Source of the DNA: Actimicrobium sp034313845
GTDB taxonomy: Bacteria; Pseudomonadota; Gammaproteobacteria; Burkholderiales; Burkholderiaceae_D
NCBI RefSeq assembly: GCF_034313845.1
Contig: NZ_JAVIWN010000004.1
Strand: one strand, 5' to 3'
DNA length: 64,000 nt
A program made the translations under genes and the position numbers. Below the pieces are notes generated by a model. The model had not been told where the DNA came from. It saw only the letters and a program-made list of their open reading frames with translations, and did not search any database. Positions 1-6,741 of the stretch are shown piece by piece; within the stretch, counting starts at the first letter, position 1, and each line of letters starts with the position of its first letter.

Positions 1-1
1 G

Positions 2-1150
2 CATGCATTGCAGCGCGTCGTGCGCATGATGAGCACCAGCGACTGGGCCGCCAAATACCTGACCCGCCATCCGATCCTGCTCGATGAATTACTCGACGAC
101 CGCACCTTGCGCGCCGCGCCAGACTGGCCAGCCTTTCGCCTCGAATTACAGCGCCAGCTTGCCGCCACGCCCGGCGACACCGAACGCCAGATGGATACCC
201 TGCGCGAAATGCACCATGCGCAAACGCTGCGTCTGCTGGCACAGGACATCGAGGGCGACCTCAGCGTCGAACGGCTGGCCGACCATTTGTCGACACTGGC
301 CGATATCCTGGTCGACCAGACTGTTCTGGCGGTATGGAACACGCTGCCACAGCGCCATTGCGAGATCCCGAAATTTGCGGTCATTGCCTACGGCAAGCTC
401 GGCGGCAAGGAACTGGGCTACTCGTCGGATCTCGATGTGATCTTTTTGTTCGAGGACGACGACCCGGAAGCTCCGGCGCAATACGCGAAGCTGGCCCAGC
501 GCTTCATCACCTGGATGACCAGCCACACACCGGCCGGCATCCTGTTTGACATCGACATCGCCCTGCGCCCCGATGGGGCCAGCGGCCTGCTGGTCTCGAC
601 CATCGCGGCATTTGAAAAATACCAGCTGAAGTCTGCCTGGATCTGGGAGCACCAGGCACTGACGCGGGCGCGCTTTTGCGCGGGCGATACCAACATTGGC
701 CAACGCTTCGAGCTGTTGCGACTTGATGTGCTGCGCCAGCCACGGGAAGCGGCACCGCTGCTGCAGGAAGTCCGGACCATGCGCGACAAAATGACCCGCG
801 CCCATCCCGCCAAAGAGGGCCGGTTTGATCTCAAGCAAGATCGCGGCGGGATGATTGACATCGAGTTCATCGTCCAGTATCTGGTGCTGCGGCATGCCTC
901 GGCATCGCCACAACTGACCGACGACATCGGCAATATCGCTTTGCTGAAACTGGCCGGTGAACTGGGCCTGATTGATGCCGCACTGGCTGGCACGGCGGCC
1001 GATGCCTACCGGGTCTATCGCAAACTGCAGCATCATGCGCGCTTGCAAGGCGAGGAGCAGGCCCTGGTGGCACCGGAGCGTATTGCGACAGAAGCGCTGG
1101 CGGTGCAGCAGCTTTGGGACAGCGTGTTCGGGGAGGCGGCCAGTGCCTGA
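2..1150 (+). CDS. glnE: Glutamate-ammonia-ligase adenylyltransferase GlnE, C-terminal part (5' truncated by window edge)
   Basis: GlnE adenylylates and deadenylylates glutamine synthetase in response to PII, setting nitrogen assimilation. The frame is open from the window edge, so only about the last 380 residues are visible. The nucleotidyltransferase signature GKLGGKELGYSSDLDVIFLF (around residues 129-148) and the helical segment with RGGMIDIEF (around 280) match the C-terminal adenylyltransferase domain. The full-length family is about 900-950 residues, so the N-terminal deadenylylase half lies outside. The gene ends just before the arsenic operon; the stop overlaps a possible upstream GTG start for arsR. 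Confidence 0.93.
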   Translation, partial: HALQRVVRMMSTSDWAAKYLTRHPILLDELLDDRTLRAAPDWPAFRLELQRQLAATPGDTERQMDTLREMHHAQTLRLLAQDIEGDLSVERLADHLSTLADILVDQTVLAVWNTLPQRHCEIPKFAVIAYGKLGGKELGYSSDLDVIFLFEDDDPEAPAQYAKLAQRFITWMTSHTPAGILFDIDIALRPDGASGLLVSTIAAFEKYQLKSAWIWEHQALTRARFCAGDTNIGQRFELLRLDVLRQPREAAPLLQEVRTMRDKMTRAHPAKEGRFDLKQDRGGMIDIEFIVQYLVLRHASASPQLTDDIGNIALLKLAGELGLIDAALAGTAADAYRVYRKLQHHARLQGEEQALVAPERIATEALAVQQLWDSVFGEAASA

Positions 1151-1181
1151 GAAAGAACGATTCACAACGGAGCGGATTCAA

Positions 1182-1197
1182 TTCGACTATTATCGAA
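1182..1197. promoter_or_regulatory. Probable ArsR operator: perfect inverted repeat just upstream of arsR
   Basis: TTCGA (1182-1186), a 6-nt spacer and TCGAA (1193-1197) form a symmetric site ending 2 nt before the arsR ATG at 1200. A -10-like TATTAT sits inside the spacer at 1188-1193. ArsR-family repressors bind such repeats over their own promoter. If this -10 is used, transcription would start at or next to the ATG and the message would be leaderless, which fits the absence of a Shine-Dalgarno sequence before the ATG. The assignment as operator is inference. Confidence 0.45.
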
Positions 1198-1199
1198 AC

Positions 1200-1526
1200 A
1201 TGGAAACAAAAACTGCCGTCACTGCCCTCGCCGCCCTGGCCCATGATTCCCGGCTGGCTGTATTTCGTCTGCTGGTGCAAGCCGGTCCGGCCGGACTGGC
1301 CGCCAGCCGGATCGCCGAGCAGTTGGCCATCCCACCGTCTTCCCTTTCTTTTCATCTGAAAGAATTAAGCCACGCCGGCATGGTGACCGGCACCCAGGAC
1401 GGCCGCTCGATTATTTATGCGGCGCAATTCGGCGCGATGAACGCGCTGCTCGCTTACCTCACCGACAACTGCTGCGGCGGCAACACCTGCAACCCACCCC
1501 TCATCACTTCCAAGGAGTGTCCATGA
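1200..1526 (+). CDS. arsR: ArsR-family arsenic-responsive repressor
   Basis: 108-residue winged-helix repressor of the ArsR/SmtB family, predicted to repress the ars operon until arsenite binds. Residues 35-65 form the helix-turn-helix (SLSFHLKELSHAG). The metal site is not the E. coli type: cysteines cluster at the C terminus (C91, C92, C97 in DNCCGGNTC), resembling the Acidithiobacillus-type ArsR with a C-terminal CC...C arsenite site. The ATG at 1200 lacks a clear ribosome-binding site; an in-frame GTG at 1143 is an alternative that would overlap the glnE stop. The stop overlaps the arsC start (ATGA), indicating translational coupling. Confidence 0.88.
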   Translation: METKTAVTALAALAHDSRLAVFRLLVQAGPAGLAASRIAEQLAIPPSSLSFHLKELSHAGMVTGTQDGRSIIYAAQFGAMNALLAYLTDNCCGGNTCNPPLITSKECP

Positions 1527-1948
1527 CCGTCACCATTTATCACAATCCCGCCTGCGGCACCTCGCGCAACACGCTGGCGCTGATCCGCAATAGCGGCGTC
1601 GAACCTCTGATCATCGATTACCTGACGCAGCCGCCCACCCGCGCCGTACTCGACGACATGATCCGCAGCGCCGGACTGACAGTGCGTCAGGCCATCCGCG
1701 AAAAAGGTACGCCCTACGCCGAACTCGGCCTCGATAACCCGGCCCTCACCGACGAAGCTTTGCTCACCGCGATGCTGGCCCATCCGATCCTGATCAACCG
1801 GCCGTTCGTGATCACGCCGCTGGGCGTGCGCCTGTGCCGGCCTTCCGAACTGGTGCTCGAGATTCTGGCTGATGCGCAGCGCGCCGCTTTCAGCAAGGAA
1901 GATGGCGAAGCCGTCATCACTGCCAGCGGCAAGCGCGTCGAACCATGA
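1523..1948 (+). CDS. arsC: Arsenate reductase ArsC (glutaredoxin-coupled type)
   Basis: 141-residue thioredoxin-fold reductase converting arsenate to arsenite with glutathione/glutaredoxin. The catalytic cysteine is C11 in the motif HNPACGTSRNTL, equivalent to Cys12 of plasmid R773 ArsC, and a later RPSELVLEIL segment fits the family C terminus. The start at 1523 follows a good ribosome-binding site (AAGGAG, 1510-1515) and overlaps the arsR stop. The last codons overlap arsH by 4 nt. The product arsenite needs export or modification, and no exporter gene lies in this operon. Confidence 0.93.
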   Translation: MTVTIYHNPACGTSRNTLALIRNSGVEPLIIDYLTQPPTRAVLDDMIRSAGLTVRQAIREKGTPYAELGLDNPALTDEALLTAMLAHPILINRPFVITPLGVRLCRPSELVLEILADAQRAAFSKEDGEAVITASGKRVEP

Positions 1949-2640
1949 TCGACGACCTGTCCAACATCAGCGGCGCGCATCTGGCGTTGCCCGCGCTCGA
2001 ACGGCTTGAACCGACCGCGCGCGCGACCCACGCGCCCCGCATCCTGTTGTTGTACGGCTCCTTGCGCGAACGCTCGTACAGCAAGTTGCTGACGCTTGAA
2101 GCCGAACGCCTGCTGCAATATTTTGGTGCCGAGACCCGCGTCTTCGATCCGCACGGTTTGCCGATGGTCGACAGCGTCACGCCGGATCATCCGAAGGTGC
2201 AAGAGTTACGCACCTTATCGCAATGGTCGGAGGGTCAGGTCTGGTGCAGCCCGGAACGCCACGGCACACTGACCGGCATCTTCAAGTCACAAATCGACTG
2301 GCTGCCGCTGGAACTCGGTTCGCTGCGACCGACCCAGGGTCGCACGCTGGCCGTGATACAGGTCAGCGGTGGCTCGCAATCCTTCAATACGGTCAATGCG
2401 TTGCGTGTGCTGGGACGCTGGATGCGCATGGTGACCATTCCGAACCAGTCGTCGGTGGCCAAGGCCTACGACGAATTCGACGAAGCCGGACGCATGAAGC
2501 CATCGGCGTATTACGACCGGCTTGCCGACGTGATGGAAGAACTGGTGAAGTTCACGCTGCTGGTACGTGACCGTTCGGATTATCTGACTGACCGTTACAG
2601 CGAGCGCAAGGCGTTTCAGCCGTTACCGGACAAGCTGTGA
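1945..2640 (+). CDS. arsH: ArsH, NADPH-dependent FMN reductase / organoarsenical oxidase
   Basis: 231-residue flavodoxin-like protein. ArsH enzymes use FMN and NADPH and oxidise trivalent methylated or aromatic arsenicals to less toxic pentavalent forms; some reduce quinones or metals. The flavin phosphate-binding loop is seen as LYGSLRERSYS (residues 37-47), followed by the family segment WCSPERHGTLTGIFKSQIDW. The start codon overlaps the arsC stop (ATGA). It completes an arsR-arsC-arsH operon without arsB or acr3. Its 3' end converges with the minus-strand gene ending at 2685. Confidence 0.92.
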   Translation: MIDDLSNISGAHLALPALERLEPTARATHAPRILLLYGSLRERSYSKLLTLEAERLLQYFGAETRVFDPHGLPMVDSVTPDHPKVQELRTLSQWSEGQVWCSPERHGTLTGIFKSQIDWLPLELGSLRPTQGRTLAVIQVSGGSQSFNTVNALRVLGRWMRMVTIPNQSSVAKAYDEFDEAGRMKPSAYYDRLADVMEELVKFTLLVRDRSDYLTDRYSERKAFQPLPDKL

Positions 2641-2684
2641 GGTAGCGGGTGGAGTTACACGGTGCAATGCCCCAGCTACCGTCG

Positions 2685-3101
2685 CTAACGCCACTTGTTT
2701 TTCTTGCTGCGATACTCATGCTGCAGCACCAGCCGGGTCGCGCCGACCAGCGGACTGAGCCCCATCACCAACTGCGTCAGCACATGCCCCGGCAAGATCC
2801 ACAGCGACCCAACCGGTGCCGCCACCTGCGTCGCCGCCGCAATCAGCGGCGCGACCCACTCGGCTTCTTCTGTCACATCCAGCAAGACATCGCCATCGCT
2901 ATTGGTGTGCAGAAAAATCTCGCCGCCTTCAGCCAGCACAAAACACACACCCGGACTATTGACCGCCTGCTTGCGGATCAGCGCATGCAGGTCCCGGTTG
3001 AGGTTATCGACCCAGAGTTCGACATCGGCGATGGTTTCCAGCGGGGTCCACGGAATCGGTTGCAGCGTCGCGCCGGCGCGGTCGTCGTCGAAATCATTCA
3101 T
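2685..3101 (-). CDS. Conserved hypothetical protein, 138 aa
   Basis: I do not recognise a family with certainty. The protein is acidic at the N terminus, has no signal peptide and no clear membrane segment, and contains two hydrophobic stretches (around residues 85-95 and 100-120). Composition, length and codon use are those of an ordinary cytoplasmic protein and there is no competing frame of better quality. It stands alone on the minus strand between arsH and the Fic gene. The ATG at 3101 has only a weak ribosome-binding site. Confidence 0.6.
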   Translation of the reverse strand: MNDFDDDRAGATLQPIPWTPLETIADVELWVDNLNRDLHALIRKQAVNSPGVCFVLAEGGEIFLHTNSDGDVLLDVTEEAEWVAPLIAAATQVAAPVGSLWILPGHVLTQLVMGLSPLVGATRLVLQHEYRSKKNKWR

Positions 3102-3408
3102 TGCGGAAAGCGATTTGAATCGGTGTCATTGTGGAATCTGGAAAAATCAGCGCGGTGCGCTCAAGACGTCATTATCGTGCAACAGGATGATCGTTGGGAA
3201 ACGTCATCCAGCAAAAGCCGTCTCGCCAGACTGACAGTGATCGATCTGCCAGCCCATTCAAAGTGAACAAATTTCGATGAATACCTCCATAACGCTGTTT
3301 ATTTGAATATTTTTCGATGACACTGAACAAAATCCGATAAAAAAGCCAGTCTGGCTCCGACAGGAGCCGAGGTACTGTCCGTCGCATTCTCGCAGGAGAA
3401 ACACCCCC
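3102..3408. other. Intergenic region between hypothetical gene and Fic gene
   Basis: 307 nt, divergent region. It is AT-richer than its surroundings around 3260-3345. Two copies of TTTCGATGA (near 3271 and 3309) and the related AATCCGAT lie about 37 nt apart and could be regulator half-sites. A ribosome-binding site AGGAGAA (3394-3400) serves the Fic gene. No small gene or RNA is evident. Confidence 0.4.
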
Positions 3409-4905
3409 ATGAAAAAAATTGGCTATGCCCGTTTGATTGACTTGCTCGATCTGCAGGTTCGTCCATTGACGCAAACAGCGTTGATGTCGAGCGCCATCAA
3501 CAAACGCCAGGATAGCGTCGGCACGATTCTTTTTCCTGCTGGTGTCGTGATAACGGATACGCCATTGGGTCAGCTTGAATTTGCGCTGCGTCATGAAGGT
3601 GTGAACCTGGAAGTCATCGATGCCGCATTTGAAAAAATTTCGCCCTCGCTGCTCATCGCGCGCATCAGGGCCAACCCGAACAGTGAGCCGATACGTCGTG
3701 CCTGTTTTTTGTGGGAATGGATGCGCGGAGCGACACTCGATGCGGGTTGCGTTCCTACCGGCCGCTACGTGGACCTGTTCCCGCCGGAGCACTACGCGGT
3801 CGCCGCCAACCCGATCAAGGCACCGGCATTTCGTGTCAACAATAACGCACTGGGCAATCCGGATTTCTGCCCGGTAGTCAAGCGATCAACGATGGTCCAC
3901 GCCGACAACCTGCTCGACCTGTTACGACAACTGCCGGACCTGATGTCCGGCAACGATAGCGCCGCGTTGTATGCGAGGGCCGTCCGCTTCCTGTATCTGT
4001 CCGAAACACGCAGCAGTTTTTCGATCGAGCGCGAGCTGGCCGATGCGAACAGGGAGGAACATTTTGTCGAACTGCTGTCGCGCGCCGGGGAGCAGGAGTG
4101 CGTCACCGAGGACTGGCTGGTGACGCTGCAAAACGCGGTGATCAAAGACAGCTACGGCAAAGAGCCAACATATCGGACGAAACAAAACTGGCTCGAAGAC
4201 AGCACCGGCAGAATGACCTTTTTACCGCCTCCGCCAGACGATCTCGGCAAGCTCATGCACGGCTGGACGACATTCGTCAACGATCATCGCAGCGGCATCG
4301 ACCTCTCGATCAAGACGGCCTGCGCAGCCTTCGGCTTTGTGTACCTGCACCCGTTCATGGATGGCAACGGACGACTGCACCGCTTCATGATCCACCACGT
4401 GCTGCAACGCTCGGGTCGGTTACCCGAAGGCCTGGTGCTTCCCGTATCAGCAAGCATTGCAAAAGATGAACTGGCTTATCTGGACGTGCTGTCCGGCTTT
4501 TCAAAACCGGTCACGCGGCTTTGGCGCTATCGGCGCACCGACGAGGCACCGCTGATCGACAGCAGTCCGGGCGCACGCCCCTATCGGTACTTTGAGGCTG
4601 ACCGCGAAGTCGCTTTCCTGCAAAAAATGATCCAGGCCACGATACTGACCGAAATCCCCAACGAACTGCGTTATCTGCGCGGCTACGATGCGGCTTTTTC
4701 GGAACTGGATGCCACCTTCGATTTGCCACGGTCGACTATCAGCAAACTGATTCGTATGATCAACGGCAATGACGGCACACTGTCAGCGACCAAGCGCAAG
4801 CAATTCACGCACTTGCCCGAAGCGGTCATCGACCAGATCGAACACATTGTGCGCGCCTCGTTTCCAGCAGAAACGCCGCCGCGCAATCATGACAAGCCAT
4901 CTTGA
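3409..4905 (+). CDS. Fic-domain protein (probable protein AMP-transferase) with C-terminal DNA-binding-like region
   Basis: 498-residue Fic protein. Fic enzymes transfer AMP (or related moieties) from ATP to target hydroxyl side chains. The catalytic motif HPFMDGNGRLHR is intact at residues 314-325, with H314 the catalytic base. The upstream helix carries S203-x-x-x-E207, resembling the class II inhibitory motif (S/T)xxxE(G/N), but the residue after E207 is R, not G/N. The C-terminal ~100 residues (RSTISKLIRM around 440) look like a winged helix, as in COG3177-type proteins. No antitoxin partner gene is adjacent. Targets are unknown. Confidence 0.85.
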   Translation: MKKIGYARLIDLLDLQVRPLTQTALMSSAINKRQDSVGTILFPAGVVITDTPLGQLEFALRHEGVNLEVIDAAFEKISPSLLIARIRANPNSEPIRRACFLWEWMRGATLDAGCVPTGRYVDLFPPEHYAVAANPIKAPAFRVNNNALGNPDFCPVVKRSTMVHADNLLDLLRQLPDLMSGNDSAALYARAVRFLYLSETRSSFSIERELADANREEHFVELLSRAGEQECVTEDWLVTLQNAVIKDSYGKEPTYRTKQNWLEDSTGRMTFLPPPPDDLGKLMHGWTTFVNDHRSGIDLSIKTACAAFGFVYLHPFMDGNGRLHRFMIHHVLQRSGRLPEGLVLPVSASIAKDELAYLDVLSGFSKPVTRLWRYRRTDEAPLIDSSPGARPYRYFEADREVAFLQKMIQATILTEIPNELRYLRGYDAAFSELDATFDLPRSTISKLIRMINGNDGTLSATKRKQFTHLPEAVIDQIEHIVRASFPAETPPRNHDKPS

Positions 4906-5045
4906 CCAACCCCGCGTCATCAACCGGTAACCTTGCCCCGTTAAGATGACGTCTTCCGCAAAGCAGCAGGTGCAATGCGGCTGCACTGATGTGAAGAGCA
5001 CAGGCACTACCGTAGCTGGCGGTCGGGAAATATACCAGCACCAAT

Positions 5046-5075
5046 TAAAAAGCGCCCCGTACTGCGGGGCGCTTT
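5046..5075 (-). terminator. Rho-independent terminator of gapA
   Basis: Perfect 8-bp stem AGCGCCCC (5051-5058) / GGGGCGCT (5066-5073) with a 7-nt loop. Read on the minus strand it is followed by a T-run (AAAA at 5047-5051 on the plus strand). It lies about 27 nt downstream of the gapA stop. Confidence 0.85.
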
Positions 5076-5101
5076 GCATGACACGAAGGAAACGAAGCCG
5101 C

Positions 5102-6112
5102 TTACTTGGCCGTCATCAACGCCACGGTGGTGTCGAGCATGCGGTTCGAGAAACCCCACTCGTTGTCATACCACGACGAGACTTTCACCAACCGGCCCGA
5201 CACTTTGGTCAGCGTCGAATCGAAGTTGCTCGATGCCGGATTGTGGTTGAAGTCGACCGACACCAGCGGCTCGGTCTGGTACGTCAGGATGTCTTTCAAT
5301 GCCCCTTCGGAAGCGGCCAGCATGATCGCGTTGACTTCGTCAACGGTGGTGTCGCGCGCAGCGATGAACGAGAGGTCGACAATCGAGACATTGATCGTTG
5401 GCACGCGGATCGCGTAGCCGTCGAGCTTGCCGTTGAGTTCCGGCAGGACCAGGCCGACTGCGGTCGCCGCGCCGGTCTTGGCAGGGATCATGCTGCTGGT
5501 GGCCGAACGGGCACGACGCAAGTCTTCGTGCATCACGTCAGTCAAGACCTGGTCGTTGGTGTAGGCATGGACCGTCGTCATCAAGCCATTGACCAGACCG
5601 ATGGTGTCGTTCAGTGGCTTGACCAGCGGTGCCAGGCAATTGGTCGTGCACGATGCATTCGAGATCACGGTGTCGGTGGCCTTGAGTACATGCTGGTTCA
5701 CACCAAACACGATGGTCGCATCGACATCCTTGCCGCCAGGTGCGGAGATGATGACTTTCTTGGCGCCACCTTTCAGATGGGCCGAGGCTTTCTCTTTGGT
5801 GGTGAAGAAACCGGTGCATTCAAGTACGACGTCGACGTTCAACTCGCCCCATGGAATCTCGGCCGGATTGCGCTGGGCGAAGACACGGATGCTGTCGCCA
5901 TTGACGATCATGTTGTCACCTTCAACGACGACGGTACCCGGGAACTTGCCGTGGGTGGTGTCGTAGCGTGTCAGGTGAGCGTTCGATTTGGCATCGCCGA
6001 GGTCGTTGATGGCGACGATCTGGATGTCATTTTTTTTGCCGCCTTCGTAATGCGCACGAAGGATGTTGCGGCCGATGCGGCCGTAGCCGTTGATTGCGAC
6101 GCGAATAGTCAT
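5102..6112 (-). CDS. gapA: Glyceraldehyde-3-phosphate dehydrogenase, type I
   Basis: 336-residue NAD-dependent GAPDH converting glyceraldehyde 3-phosphate to 1,3-bisphosphoglycerate in glycolysis and the reverse in gluconeogenesis. The Rossmann start INGYGRIGRNILRA and the active-site ASCTTNCLAPL (nucleophilic first Cys of the CTTNC) are intact, as is the C-terminal WYDNEWGFSNRML. The start at 6112 has a strong ribosome-binding site (AGGAGAAG). It follows tkt and a GNAT gene on the same strand, a common pentose-phosphate/glycolysis grouping in Burkholderiales. A terminator follows. Confidence 0.97.
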   Translation of the reverse strand: MTIRVAINGYGRIGRNILRAHYEGGKKNDIQIVAINDLGDAKSNAHLTRYDTTHGKFPGTVVVEGDNMIVNGDSIRVFAQRNPAEIPWGELNVDVVLECTGFFTTKEKASAHLKGGAKKVIISAPGGKDVDATIVFGVNQHVLKATDTVISNASCTTNCLAPLVKPLNDTIGLVNGLMTTVHAYTNDQVLTDVMHEDLRRARSATSSMIPAKTGAATAVGLVLPELNGKLDGYAIRVPTINVSIVDLSFIAARDTTVDEVNAIMLAASEGALKDILTYQTEPLVSVDFNHNPASSNFDSTLTKVSGRLVKVSSWYDNEWGFSNRMLDTTVALMTAK

Positions 6113-6198
6113 GCTGCTTCTCCTGATAACAAAAAAAATCTGTCAAAAAGTGCCAGTGTCAAATCATCCGATCATCGACCCGATAACCCGTTGCGGCG

Positions 6199-6741
6199 TC
6201 AGTGCGGCGAAAACAGACTCAGGTCGCGCCAGCCATAACCGACTTCGAGCAGATCGATGCCATCCCACTGGTAGGCTTGCTCGATGAGCAGTTCGGCCTG
6301 ACGTTTTTCAAAGAATTGACGGGCAATCCTGTTTTCCGAAATCACCCAGGTGAGTAGTCCGTGCGCGCCCTGCGCCTGCTGCGCCTGCGCCACCATCGTC
6401 ACGAGTCGGCTGCCAATACCAGCGCGTTGCAGATCGGGAATCAGATAGATCGCCGCCAGCTCGGCATCGAGCCCGAACTTCGGTTCATCGAGCATCTTGC
6501 CAGCGGCAAAACCGACCACGTCCCCATCGAGTTCGGCGACGAAGACCGAGGTCCTGGACGAAGGGGCACTGAGCACCCGATGCCACAACTGCATGCTGTC
6601 TTCGACTTCCATGTTGTCGAGATAATCGTCGGGCATGATGTCGTGATACGTCTTGCGCCAGCTATCGATGCGCACCATTGCAATGCCTTCGGCATCGTCG
6701 GGCGTGGCTGCCCGCAAAAATGTCGCGTCTACCGCGTTCAA
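6199..6741 (-). CDS. GNAT-family N-acetyltransferase
   Basis: 180-residue Gcn5-related acetyltransferase of unknown substrate. The acetyl-CoA pyrophosphate loop is visible as DLQRAGIGSRLV (around residues 108-119), preceded by the beta-strand AAIYLI. The first in-frame start is TTG at 6741, overlapping the tkt stop by 4 nt, so it is probably translated by coupling; the next ATG would remove the first 20 residues of the fold. It sits between tkt and gapA, but nothing in the sequence proves a metabolic link. Confidence 0.85.
   Translation of the reverse strand: MNAVDATFLRAATPDDAEGIAMVRIDSWRKTYHDIMPDDYLDNMEVEDSMQLWHRVLSAPSSRTSVFVAELDGDVVGFAAGKMLDEPKFGLDAELAAIYLIPDLQRAGIGSRLVTMVAQAQQAQGAHGLLTWVISENRIARQFFEKRQAELLIEQAYQWDGIDLLEVGYGWRDLSLFSPH

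Noticed and set aside
146..1165. Long minus-strand open frame of 339 codons opposite glnE
   Set aside because: It is the antisense shadow of glnE; the plus frame has the clear GlnE nucleotidyltransferase motif, and the minus frame has no recognisable domain.
2641..2682. Inverted repeat GGTAGC...GCTACC after arsH as a terminator
   Set aside because: Arms are 28 nt apart, stem is only six pairs and there is no T-run on either strand.
4946..6238. Plus-strand open frame of 430 codons
   Set aside because: Antisense to gapA, whose protein is unmistakable; the frame is open because of GC-rich codon bias.
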